Positions 8,039 to 15,252 of a DNA stretch of 31,021 nt are shown piece after piece. The stretch lies in contig JBQTHP010000246.1 in assembly GCA_052389755.1 (NCBI GenBank), forward strand, positions 1-31,021, read 5' to 3'. Source of the stretch: JBQTHP01 sp052389755 (GTDB lineage Bacteria; Pseudomonadota; Gammaproteobacteria; Steroidobacterales; Steroidobacteraceae). Made by a program: the position numbers and the translations under genes. The notes beneath the pieces are model-generated. The model was not told where the DNA came from. It saw nothing but the letters and a program-made list of their open reading frames with translations, and ran no database searches. The number at the start of each line of letters is the position of its first letter. Positions within the stretch are counted from its first letter, which is position 1.

Positions 8039-9406
8039 GTGAGCAGTGCTGCCTCCCGTTTGCCGGTGCTCGACCGGCGACGCGCGGGCGTGCTGCTGCA
8101 TCTGTCGTCGTTGGGCCCGGGTGCGCTCGGGCGTCCGGCTCGCGCGTTCATCGACTGGCTCGCAAAGGCGGGTTTCAGCGTGTGGCAGATTCTTCCGCTC
8201 GGGCCCACGGGTCCGGGCGGCTCGCCTTATTGGGTGCGTTCGGATCACGCGGGCAACCCCGCATTCATCGACGCGAGCGACGCCGCCGTGCACGACGACG
8301 CGGCCTACGGGCGCTTCATCGATCGCTCGCGAGAGTGGCTCGACGACTACGCGCGTTTCGAGTCGTTGAGCGCGCTGCACGCCGGCGTGCCGTGGTGGCA
8401 ATGGCCTGCAGAGCATCGCGACCGGGAAGCCGACGCCATGGAGCGCATCGATCGCGAGCATGCGCAGCCTCTGGAGCGCGTTCGGCGGGAACAATTCGTT
8501 TTCGAGCGGCAGTGGCAGACGCTTCGGGCCTACGCTCATGAGCGCGGCGTCAGGTTGTTCGGCGACGTGCCGTTCTACATCGCGCCGGATTCGGCGGACA
8601 CGTGGTCGCACCCCGATCAGTTTCAGCTCGAACGCGACGGCAGGCCAAGAGCGGTCGCCGGCGTACCGCCGGATTACTTCTCCGAGACGGGGCAGCTCTG
8701 GGGGAATCCGCTCTACGACTGGAACGCGATGCGTCGCGACGGATTCTCGCTGTGGCGAGAACGCGTTCGGCGACAGCTCGAGCGCGTCGATCTGCTGCGC
8801 ATCGATCATTTTCGGGCGCTCGCGGCGCACTGGGCAGTGCCTGCGAGCGCGCCCGACGCGCGCGGCGGGGCGTGGCGACGCACGCCGGGTCGGTCGCTGC
8901 TGCGCGCGCTGCAGGCGGAGCTCGGCGATCTGCCGGTGGTCGCAGAGGACCTCGGCTTCATCACACCGGATGTGAAGGCGCTGCTGAAGAGGTTCAGCCT
9001 GCCCGGCATGCGCGTGCTGCAATTCGCGTTCGGCGGGACCGCAGACAACGTGCATCTTCCGCACATGCACACACGCGATATGGTCATCTATACGGGCACG
9101 CACGACAACGACACGACGCTTGGCTGGTATCGTGCGCTCGATAGCGACACGCGGCGCCGCGTCGATTTCTACCTCCGAAGTTCGGCGGACGAGATGCCGG
9201 AAGCGCTCGTGTGCGCCGCGCTCGGCTCCGTGGGTCAGCTCGCGATCGTGCCGATACAGGATCTTCTCGGGCTCGGCTCGGAAGCCCGCCTCAACACACC
9301 GGCCACGACGGTCGGAAATTGGACCTGGCGGTTGCCCGCAGGTGCCTTGTCCGAGGAACTGTCGAGGCGCACCGCTGTCCTGACGGGGGCGTACGGGCGA
9401 TCGTGA
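8039..9406 (+). CDS. malQ: 4-alpha-glucanotransferase (amylomaltase, GH77)
   Basis: MalQ transfers alpha-1,4-glucan segments between maltodextrins, recycling short chains left by phosphorylase. This 455-residue form is on the short side for the family. It begins RRAGVLLHLSSLGPGALG and SPYWVRSDHAGNPAFID. The catalytic residues are present: nucleophile Asp256 in RIDHFRAL, acid/base Glu303 in VVAEDLGF, and the third carboxylate Asp356 in THDNDTTLGW. I chose GTG 8039, 4 bp after the GH57 stop, because the longer frame from 7937 adds an Arg/Ser-rich stretch antigenic to no family and overlaps the GH57 gene by almost 100 bp. No strong Shine-Dalgarno is seen, consistent with coupling to the upstream gene. 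Confidence 0.93.
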   Translation: MSSAASRLPVLDRRRAGVLLHLSSLGPGALGRPARAFIDWLAKAGFSVWQILPLGPTGPGGSPYWVRSDHAGNPAFIDASDAAVHDDAAYGRFIDRSREWLDDYARFESLSALHAGVPWWQWPAEHRDREADAMERIDREHAQPLERVRREQFVFERQWQTLRAYAHERGVRLFGDVPFYIAPDSADTWSHPDQFQLERDGRPRAVAGVPPDYFSETGQLWGNPLYDWNAMRRDGFSLWRERVRRQLERVDLLRIDHFRALAAHWAVPASAPDARGGAWRRTPGRSLLRALQAELGDLPVVAEDLGFITPDVKALLKRFSLPGMRVLQFAFGGTADNVHLPHMHTRDMVIYTGTHDNDTTLGWYRALDSDTRRRVDFYLRSSADEMPEALVCAALGSVGQLAIVPIQDLLGLGSEARLNTPATTVGNWTWRLPAGALSEELSRRTAVLTGAYGRS

Positions 9407-9429
9407 ACCCATTTGATAAGGAGTCGGTC

Positions 9430-9882
9430 ATGAAGTGGATCATGCCGGGTGCGCTCGTTCTGATGCTCGCTGCGTGCTCGGCCTTCGCGCCGAAGCTCGA
9501 GACGCCGAGACTGTCCGTCGTCGACGTGCAGATGCAGAAGGGCGGACTCTGGGAGCAGCAGCTCAAGGTCCGTATGCGCGTGCAGAACCCGAACGACCGG
9601 GCGTTACCGATCAAGGGCCTCTCGTACAAGCTCGAAGTAGCCGGCGAGGATTTCGCGCGCGGTCTGACCGACGCGGGGTTCACGGTTCCCGCGCTCGGCG
9701 AGGCGGAGTTCGACATGAGCGTCACGGCGAACATGGCGGCCGCGATCGTGAAGGTGCTCGGCAAGCGGGATGAATCGCTCGGCGAGTCGCTCGACTATCG
9801 CATCGTCGGAAAGGTGTCGCTGTCGGAAGGGATTCTCCGCTCGATTCCGTTCGAGGAACGCGGGACGTTCAAGTTGAGATAG
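9430..9882 (+). CDS. LEA type 2-like lipoprotein
   Basis: This 150-residue protein starts at ATG 9430, preceded by TAAGGAG at good spacing. MKWIMPGALVLMLAAC is a lipoprotein signal with lipobox LAAC (Cys16), so it should be anchored to a membrane facing the periplasm. The rest is the LEA14-like/WHy fold: LSVVDVQMQKGGLWEQQLKV, MRVQNPNDRALPIKGLSYKL with the conserved NPN, then FTVPALGEAEF and a final strand. These proteins bind hydrophobic or desiccation-related ligands; the exact role is unknown. It follows malQ by 23 bp but has its own ribosome binding site. Its last 14 bp overlap the 3' end of ada on the other strand. Confidence 0.85.
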   Translation: MKWIMPGALVLMLAACSAFAPKLETPRLSVVDVQMQKGGLWEQQLKVRMRVQNPNDRALPIKGLSYKLEVAGEDFARGLTDAGFTVPALGEAEFDMSVTANMAAAIVKVLGKRDESLGESLDYRIVGKVSLSEGILRSIPFEERGTFKLR

Positions 9883-10963
9883 GCGTCCGGAGCGCCAATC
9901 CCTTCTGCCCGCGCTCGAGGTCGAGCAAGCGCTGCTTGCGCCACAGCCCGCCGCCGTAGCCGCCGAGCGCGCCGTCCGCGTTCACTACGCGGTGGCAGGG
10001 AATCACGATGGCGATGCGATTCATTCCATTTGCCTGGCCGACGGCGCGCACCGCAGCCGGATTCTCGACGCGCGCCGCCAACTGCTGGTACGAGCAGGTC
10101 TCGCCGTACGGAATCTCGAGCAGCGCCGACCAGACGCGCCGCTGAAACGGGGTGCCCGGATACTCGAGCGGCAGATCGAACTGATGGCGCTCGCCCTCGA
10201 AGTATTCGTGCAGCTGCCGTTTCAGCCGCTGGAGGAGCGGCGTGCTGCCCGGCGCGAGCGCCCTGCCGATGCGCTTGCGCAGAATCGCGAGCTGCGTCTC
10301 GAGCATGCGTCGGTCGGTGAACTCGAGCAGGCAGATCGCCTCCTGCGTCACGCCGGCGAGCATCGGACCGACCTGCGTTTCGATCCAGGCGAGCGTTACC
10401 GCGTTCTCGCCGGCCGATGAGCCGGGTGCGATACCGAACTGCTTCTCGAACGCGGCGCGGAATCCGCTCTCGGATTCGTAGCCGGAGTCGAATGCGACGG
10501 CGTGCACTTTCTCGCCCTCCTTGATGCGGTGAAACGCGCGATGCAGCCGCGCTGCGCGGCAGTACGCCTGGAACGTCATCCCGTAGGCCTTGATGAAGTA
10601 GCGTCGCGCGCGCGCCGGATCGACGCCCATGCGACGCAGCTCGGATGCCGGCAGGCGTGTCGACGGGTCGCGCTCGATTCGTGCAAGCAGGCGGGCCGCC
10701 CACGGCGTCGGTCTGCCGTTCGCTTCGAGCGGACGACAGCGCTTGCACGGCCGAAAGCCTGCGAACAGCGCCGCGCGCGGGGAATCGTAGAACTCGATGT
10801 TGTCCGGTTTCGGCTTGCGCGCGCCGCACGAGGGCCGGCAGAAGACACCGGTGGTGCGCACGCCCGTGACGAAGATGCCGTCGTACGAGGCATCGCCTGC
10901 GAAGAATGCCCGGCGCATCTCGCGCTCGGTCAGGGTGTGCTGCCGCCTGGCCACCGTCTGCAT
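9869..10963 (-). CDS. ada: Bifunctional Ada: AraC-type regulator and O6-methylguanine-DNA methyltransferase
   Basis: Ada removes methyl groups from DNA phosphotriesters and O6-methylguanine and, once methylated, activates the adaptive response. All three parts are present in 364 residues. The N-terminal zinc domain has GVFCRPSC (Cys42, Cys46) and FRPCKRCRP. An AraC helix-turn-helix region follows (YFIKAYGMTFQAYCRAARLH, then AFDSGYESESGFRAAF). The C-terminal methyltransferase has VWSALLEIPYGETCSYQQLA and acceptor Cys323 in IPCHRVV. I chose ATG 10963; a longer GTG start at 11002 would add 13 residues with no family match. It is convergent with the lipoprotein gene (14-bp overlap) and is probably autoregulated. 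It looks intact. Confidence 0.95.
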   Translation of the reverse strand: MQTVARRQHTLTEREMRRAFFAGDASYDGIFVTGVRTTGVFCRPSCGARKPKPDNIEFYDSPRAALFAGFRPCKRCRPLEANGRPTPWAARLLARIERDPSTRLPASELRRMGVDPARARRYFIKAYGMTFQAYCRAARLHRAFHRIKEGEKVHAVAFDSGYESESGFRAAFEKQFGIAPGSSAGENAVTLAWIETQVGPMLAGVTQEAICLLEFTDRRMLETQLAILRKRIGRALAPGSTPLLQRLKRQLHEYFEGERHQFDLPLEYPGTPFQRRVWSALLEIPYGETCSYQQLAARVENPAAVRAVGQANGMNRIAIVIPCHRVVNADGALGGYGGGLWRKQRLLDLERGQKGLALRTPIST

Positions 10964-11021
10964 GGTCCGAAAGGCTAGCACCGGTGCAGCCGGAGCACCC
11001 ACCGCAAAAGCGACAAGGAAT

Positions 11022-11051
11022 TCCGGCGCCCGGCGGAGGGCGGGCGCCGGA
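11022..11051 (-). terminator. GC-rich hairpin after the ATP-grasp A gene
   Basis: TCCGGCGCCCG (11022-11032) pairs perfectly with CGGGCGCCGGA (11041-11051) across an 8-nt loop. On the minus strand it begins 3 bp after the ATP-grasp A stop and is followed by AATTCCTTGT, only moderately T-rich. It is placed to terminate the glgA-ATP-grasp A transcript before ada. Confidence 0.65.
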
Positions 11052-11054
11052 CGG

Positions 11055-12275
11055 TCATCCGGCGTGGACGCGAATGGTCTCGCCGATCGTGTTGAGAATG
11101 CCGCGGAGCGTGTCGTAGTCCGGATGCCGCACGCGCAGCCACGCGTTCGCCATGTATCCGGCCTCGACGGGCTGCGTGGGCGTGCCGGGGTCGGGCAGGT
11201 GTGCCGCGACGATGCACTCGCCGAACTCGCGCGCGATGCGCTCGACTCCCTCGTAACCGGTGATGCGGCCGTCGCGGTCGGGACGCAGCGCGATCATGCC
11301 GCACGAGTAGCGCCGCGAAGGTCGCTGATCGGTGCGCCCGTGAACGAGCGCCATCGCCCACTCGCGGTAGATGTCGAAATCGTTCGCCGCGCGATAGATG
11401 TCCCACTGTCCTACGCCCGGTGGGCGGCAGCCGATCTCGGAGAACTTCAGGCCCTTCGGTCCGTAGAACCATTCCATGTGCGTTGCCGAGGTGCCGATGT
11501 CGAGCGCTTTGATCACCCGCCGCGCCAGCACCTTCAGCTCCTCGTATCCGGGCGCATCGATTCGATTCGTCGTGACGATCTGCGGCGAGATCCATCGCGC
11601 ACGCATCGCTTCGAGCACGTTCGGGTAGTAGTGGCTCACGAACTCGTGGGCGACCTCGCCGTTGACGGCGATCGTATCGAGGAACCCCTCGTGCCCTTCG
11701 ATGAACTCTTCGATCGCGATCGAGGCACCCCGGCCGAGGCCGAACGCTTGCATCGCCTGCTGCAGCTCGCCGGCGTCATTCACACGGACGGTGCCGGATG
11801 CGCCGGCGCCCGAGCGCGGCTTCAGGATCAGCGGGAACCCGACGCGGGCCGCGAACTCCCGCGCCTGATCGGGATGATCGGCGCTGGTCGACTGCGCGCA
11901 CGGAATTCCGGCGGCGCGCAGCGCTTCCTTCATCGACGGCTTGTCACGGCACAGCCATGCGGTGCGCACGGATGTCCCAGGTATCCCCGACGCTTCGCGT
12001 ACCTTGGCCGCCGCCATGATGTGCGCTTCGACCGTGGCCTCCAGGCGATCGACCCACACGCGGCGCTGAATGCCGCGCACCGCATCGAGGAGCGACGGTT
12101 CGTGCACGACGGAGCCGATCTGTTCGTAGTGCGTGAGCCAGTGCTTGAGCTCGCCGTCGAGTGCTTCGATGGGCCGCTCTCCGATGCCGATCACTCGCGC
12201 TCCCGCGGCGTGCAGGCCGCGCACGAACTCGCGCTGGTTATACGGGAATGCGGGCTCGACGAAGATGACGTTCAT
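11055..12275 (-). CDS. ATP-grasp ligase A, paralogue of ATP-grasp B
   Basis: This 406-residue ATP-grasp enzyme should form an amide or acyl-phosphate-derived bond using ATP. An N-terminal pre-grasp Rossmann-like domain (MNVIFVEPAFPYNQREFVRG, about 1-105) precedes the grasp fold: LCRDKPSMKEALRAAGIP, the ATP lysine Lys152 in FPLILKPRSGAGASGT, the adenine-binding IAIEEFIEG (about 187-194), and Mg-binding Glu280 in SEIGCRPPG. The E-x3-R-P-P pattern recalls PurK/PurT-type enzymes rather than the classic E-x-N. The protein is colinear with ATP-grasp B (13882-15102), with the same length and key residues within one position. It lies 36 bp downstream of glgA, across a heptad repeat, in the same direction. 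Substrates are unknown. Confidence 0.88.
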   Translation of the reverse strand: MNVIFVEPAFPYNQREFVRGLHAAGARVIGIGERPIEALDGELKHWLTHYEQIGSVVHEPSLLDAVRGIQRRVWVDRLEATVEAHIMAAAKVREASGIPGTSVRTAWLCRDKPSMKEALRAAGIPCAQSTSADHPDQAREFAARVGFPLILKPRSGAGASGTVRVNDAGELQQAMQAFGLGRGASIAIEEFIEGHEGFLDTIAVNGEVAHEFVSHYYPNVLEAMRARWISPQIVTTNRIDAPGYEELKVLARRVIKALDIGTSATHMEWFYGPKGLKFSEIGCRPPGVGQWDIYRAANDFDIYREWAMALVHGRTDQRPSRRYSCGMIALRPDRDGRITGYEGVERIAREFGECIVAAHLPDPGTPTQPVEAGYMANAWLRVRHPDYDTLRGILNTIGETIRVHAG

Positions 12276-12282
12276 CGGAAGC

Positions 12283-12303
12283 TCACAGCTTACAGCCTGC
12301 AGC
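12283..12303 (-). repeat. Heptanucleotide repeat, 3 units
   Basis: Read on the minus strand, the spacer between glgA and ATP-grasp A contains GCTGCAG, GCTGTAA, GCTGTGA in direct tandem, then a partial GCT. It ends 7 bp before the ATP-grasp A start codon, where a Shine-Dalgarno would be expected. The same heptad recurs at 13771-13801 and 13843-13873. Confidence 0.8.
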
Positions 12304-12307
12304 TTAC

Positions 12308-12340
12308 CGCTCTACGAGCGGCGAAGCCGCTCGTAGAGCG
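12308..12340. terminator. Perfect 15-bp hairpin overlapping the glgA stop codon
   Basis: CGCTCTACGAGCGGC (12308-12322) and GCCGCTCGTAGAGCG (12326-12340) are perfect reverse complements around a 3-nt loop. The hairpin covers the last eight or so codons of glgA and its TAG (12312-12314). No T-run follows on the minus strand, so it may act as an attenuator or mRNA 3'-end stabiliser between glgA and ATP-grasp A rather than a full terminator. Confidence 0.7.
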
Positions 12341-13763
12341 CCACGTACTCCGCGCCCTGGCGATCCCAGGAGAAATCCTTCCGCATTCCGTTCAGGACCA
12401 TCTGCCGCCAGTGCTCGGGTTGGGCGTACAGATCGAGCGCGACGTTCAGCGCCCAGGACATGGCGCTGCCGTTGAAATCGTTGAAGAGGATTCCCGTGCC
12501 CTGGCGGGTCGAGGGCTCGTAGAGCTCGACGGAATCGGCGAGGCCGCCCGTGCGACGAACGATCGGCACGGTCCCGTAGCGCAGGCTGTACATCTGATTG
12601 AGGCCGCACGGCTCGTAGAGCGACGGCATGAGAAACATGTCGCTCGCGGCCTCGATCCAGTGTGCGCGCTCGTCGCTGAAGCCGCGGTGGTAGAGGACGC
12701 GGCCGGGGAACTGCCGTTGCAGCTGCATGAAGAAGCGCTCGTAGTGGTGCTCTCCGCTGCCGAGCGCGACGAGCGCGAGGTCCCGTTTCGCGAGCGCGCT
12801 CGGCAGGGCGTCGAATAGCAGCTCGAGGCCCTTCTGCACGGTCATACGCGTGACGATGCCGGCGAGCGCCGTGCGTTCGCCGAGGCTCAATTGCAGGCGT
12901 TCGGCGAACTCACGCTTGAGCTCGCGCTTCACATCGAGCGAGTCGGGATCGTAATGCTTGGGGAGATACCGATCTCGTCGCGGGTCCCATTCGTCGTAGT
13001 CGACGCCGTTCAGGATGCCGACCATCGTTTCCGTCCGCGCGCGCAACACGTCCTGCAGGCCCATGCCGTACTGATCCGTACGGATTTCGCGCGCGTACGT
13101 GGGACTCACCGTCGTGATCGCATCGGCGTAGATAATGCCGTGCTTCAGCGAGTTGACCCGGCCCGCGCGGAGGTCGTCCTGATGCAGAAGATTGGTTCTC
13201 GGTCCGAGCCCGAGATCGCCGGCTGCCTGCGCCGGAAAGATTCCCTGGTAGCCGATGTTGTGGATCGTGAGCACGCTGCGCGTCGTCTTGAAGAGCCGGT
13301 CCCACTCGTACATGGCTTTGAGAAAGAGCGGACCGAAGGCCGTGTGCCAGTCGTTGCAGTGGAGGATGTCCGGGCTCCAGCCCATGCGCTGCGAGCACTC
13401 GAGCGCGGCGCGAGTCAATGCGAGAAAGCGGAGATGCTCGTCTGCGTCCGCGGAGTAGATCCCTCGCCGCGCGTACAGCACCGGACAATCGATGAGATAC
13501 ACCGGCGCCGGCGACCCGGGCAGCGGCGCGGTGAGCACGGAGAAGCGAAAGCGATGGGTGCCGAGCTCGAGCGGAACGTCGCGCAGAAACTCGACCGGAT
13601 ACAGATCGAGCTTGCTTCGATCGACGCGCGAGTAGAGCGGCATGTAGAGCCGCGCATCGTGACCCGCGCGGTGCAGATGCTTCGTGAGCGCGGCCGCAAC
13701 GTCCGCGAGCCCACCCGTCTTCGCTAGCGGCGCGGCCTCGGATGCGATGAGGCAGATGCGCAT
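12312..13763 (-). CDS. glgA: Glycogen synthase, ADP-glucose dependent (GT5)
   Basis: GlgA elongates alpha-1,4-glucans from ADP-glucose, the product of GlgC. The 483-residue length is normal. The N-terminal KTGGLADV (Lys15) binds ADP-glucose. HCNDWHTAF, VLTIHNIGYQGIF and KHGIIYADAITTVS are standard GT5 segments, and the C-terminal domain has GIVTRMTVQKGLELL, the SLYEPCGLNQMYS motif with Glu384, and RYGTVPIVRRTGGLADSV. Nothing essential is missing. ATG 13763 gives the family N-terminus, but no Shine-Dalgarno is visible. It is separated from glgC by several kilobases and oriented oppositely. It sits between two paralogous ATP-grasp genes, is bordered by heptad repeats on both sides, and ends in a perfect hairpin. 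Confidence 0.97.
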   Translation of the reverse strand: MRICLIASEAAPLAKTGGLADVAAALTKHLHRAGHDARLYMPLYSRVDRSKLDLYPVEFLRDVPLELGTHRFRFSVLTAPLPGSPAPVYLIDCPVLYARRGIYSADADEHLRFLALTRAALECSQRMGWSPDILHCNDWHTAFGPLFLKAMYEWDRLFKTTRSVLTIHNIGYQGIFPAQAAGDLGLGPRTNLLHQDDLRAGRVNSLKHGIIYADAITTVSPTYAREIRTDQYGMGLQDVLRARTETMVGILNGVDYDEWDPRRDRYLPKHYDPDSLDVKRELKREFAERLQLSLGERTALAGIVTRMTVQKGLELLFDALPSALAKRDLALVALGSGEHHYERFFMQLQRQFPGRVLYHRGFSDERAHWIEAASDMFLMPSLYEPCGLNQMYSLRYGTVPIVRRTGGLADSVELYEPSTRQGTGILFNDFNGSAMSWALNVALDLYAQPEHWRQMVLNGMRKDFSWDRQGAEYVALYERLRRS

Positions 13764-13770
13764 GGGAGAA

Positions 13771-13873
13771 GCCTACAGCGAACAGCTCACAGCTCACAGC
13801 CAAGAGGGTCGCAGCGACGACTGGCGCTCGCGTTCTTCTCCGGGCTGTAAGCTGTAAGCTGTGAGCTGTAGGC
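13771..13873. repeat. Inverted pair of heptad repeat arrays between glgA and ATP-grasp B
   Basis: Arm 1 (13771-13801, read on the minus strand) is GCTGTGA, GCTGTGA, GCTGTTC, GCTGTAG, GC. Arm 2 (13843-13873, plus strand) is GCTGTAA, GCTGTAA, GCTGTGA, GCTGTAG, GC. The arms are near-perfect inverted copies (27 of 31 positions) separated by 41 bp. Each array points toward the start codon of its flanking gene (glgA ATG 8 bp away, ATP-grasp B GTG 9 bp away), so they occupy both 5' untranslated regions and could form a long hairpin. Confidence 0.85.
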
Positions 13874-13881
13874 TATTCTTC

Positions 13882-15102
13882 GTGCCTACCATCCTCATGA
13901 TCTCCCCCGGCTACCCGGCGGAGATGCCGCAATTCACGCGCGGGCTTGCGGAAGTCGGCGCAACGGTGCTCGGGGTCGGTGATCAGCCGGCGGCCGCGCT
14001 GCCGGATAGCGTGAAGCGTTCGCTTGCCGGTTATCTGCACGTGCGCTCGCTGTGGGACGCCGCGAGCGTCTCGCAGGAACTGCGCAACTGGCTCCGCGGC
14101 CGTTCGCTCGATCGGATCGAGTGTCTATGGGAGCCGGGGATGCTGCTCGCCGCAGAGCTGCGCGAGATGCTCGGAGTGCCTGGCATGAACGTCGCGCAGA
14201 CCGTCCCGTTTCGCGACAAGGAAGAAATGAAGCAGGTGCTCGATGCCGCCGGCATCCGCACGCCGCGGCATTTCGCGTGCCGCACGACTGCCGAGTGCTG
14301 GGATGCGGCGGAGCGCGTCGGCTTTCCCGTGATCGTGAAGCCGATCGCAGGAGCGGGCTCGGCCGACACCTATCGCCTTGACACCGCCGACGAGCTGCGA
14401 GAGGTGCTGCCGCGGCTCACGCACGTGCCGATGGTGAGCGTCGAGGAGTTCGTCGACGGCGAGGAGTACACGTTCGACACCGTGACGGTCGGCGGCCGGA
14501 TCGCGTACTTCAACGTCGCGTGGTATCGCCCGCGCCCCCTCATCGCGCGCAGCAACGAGTGGGTGAGTCCGCAGGTGATCGCACTGCGCGATGTCGGGCA
14601 CCCCGATCTCGCGGGCGGCGTGCAGATGGGACGCGATGTGATCGGCGCGCTCGGATTCGACACCGGCTTCACCCACATGGAGTGGTATCGCAAGAGCGAC
14701 GGCGAGGTCGTCTTCGGTGAGATCGGCGCGCGGCCACCGGGCGCGCATCAGGTCGATCAGATGAACTACGCGTGCGACTTCGACGTATTCCGCGAATGGG
14801 GTCGGGCGGTCACGCACGGACGCTTCGATGCGCGGATAGAGCGTCGCTACAATGTGGCGACGATCTACAAGCGCGCGCAGGGACAGGGGCGCATTCGCGC
14901 CATCGAGGGGCTCGACGAATTCCATGCCCGGCATCGGGCGGCGATCGTCGCCAACACGCTGCTTCCCGTCGGCACCCCACGGCGTAACTGGAAAGCGACG
15001 CTGGTTTCAGACGGCTTTATCATGCTGCGGCACCCGGATCTCGCGGCCACGCTCGAGCTCGCCGATCTGGTCGGCACTCGTGTGCAGCTTTACGCCGGAT
15101 AA
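13882..15102 (+). CDS. ATP-grasp ligase B, paralogue of ATP-grasp A
   Basis: This 406-residue enzyme is colinear with ATP-grasp A. Domain order is a pre-grasp domain (PTILMISPGYPAEMPQFTRG), FRDKEEMKQVLDAAGI, Lys153 in FPVIVKPIAGAGSADT, VSVEEFVDGEEYTFDT (about 186-200), FTHMEWYR, and Glu280 in GEIGARPPGAHQV. As in its paralogue the Mg site is of E-x3-R-P-P type. I chose GTG 13882, which gives the same length as ATP-grasp A; the upstream GTG 13861 lies inside the heptad repeat and ATG 13897 would remove the first strand. It diverges from glgA and is followed by a possible 33-residue membrane peptide. Two diverged copies around one synthase suggest two ligation steps or two substrates (inference). 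Confidence 0.86.
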   Translation: MPTILMISPGYPAEMPQFTRGLAEVGATVLGVGDQPAAALPDSVKRSLAGYLHVRSLWDAASVSQELRNWLRGRSLDRIECLWEPGMLLAAELREMLGVPGMNVAQTVPFRDKEEMKQVLDAAGIRTPRHFACRTTAECWDAAERVGFPVIVKPIAGAGSADTYRLDTADELREVLPRLTHVPMVSVEEFVDGEEYTFDTVTVGGRIAYFNVAWYRPRPLIARSNEWVSPQVIALRDVGHPDLAGGVQMGRDVIGALGFDTGFTHMEWYRKSDGEVVFGEIGARPPGAHQVDQMNYACDFDVFREWGRAVTHGRFDARIERRYNVATIYKRAQGQGRIRAIEGLDEFHARHRAAIVANTLLPVGTPRRNWKATLVSDGFIMLRHPDLAATLELADLVGTRVQLYAG

Positions 15103-15119
15103 GAACGAAGAACGAAGGG

Positions 15120-15221
15120 ATGCTCCGTCGTTTTCTCATCGGCCTCGCGCTCTTGGCACTGCTCGCCGTTTCCATCGGCATCGGCGTGGGGGTTGCCCGT
15201 TGGCCGTTCTTGAAGGGCTGA
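15120..15221 (+). CDS. Possible 33-residue single-helix membrane peptide
   Basis: ATG 15120 opens a frame of 33 codons: a basic start (MLRRF), one hydrophobic helix (LIGLALLALLAVSIGIGV) and a short polar end (ARWPFLKG). It lies 17 bp after ATP-grasp B on the same strand. A purine-rich run made of AAGAACG repeats precedes it and could act as a ribosome binding site. It may be real, since the charge and hydrophobic pattern are tidy, but at this length chance is possible. Confidence 0.4.
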   Translation: MLRRFLIGLALLALLAVSIGIGVGVARWPFLKG

Positions 15222-15227
15222 AGGCCC

Positions 15228-15252
15228 GCGGAAGCCGCTACGCGGCTTCCGC
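15228..15252. terminator. Perfect 11-bp hairpin between convergent genes
   Basis: GCGGAAGCCGC (15228-15238), a 3-nt loop, and GCGGCTTCCGC (15242-15252) form a perfect stem. It overlaps the stop codon of esterase 1 (15238-15240, minus strand) and follows the plus-strand peptide frame by 6 bp, so it could terminate both directions. There is no clear T-run. Confidence 0.6.

Noticed and set aside
6304..8208. Long minus-strand frame (634 codons) opposite the GH57 gene
   Set aside because: Shadow of GC-rich coding sequence; low-complexity Arg/Glu/Ala composition and no motifs.
8009..9412. Minus-strand frame opposite malQ
   Set aside because: Same type of antisense shadow; malQ carries all catalytic residues.
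10797..12818. 673-codon plus-strand frame opposite ada, ATP-grasp A and glgA
   Set aside because: It runs across three real genes, a spacer and the heptad repeat without any domain signature; antisense shadow.
13771..13873. CRISPR-like array
   Set aside because: The units are 7 bp in direct tandem without unique spacers.
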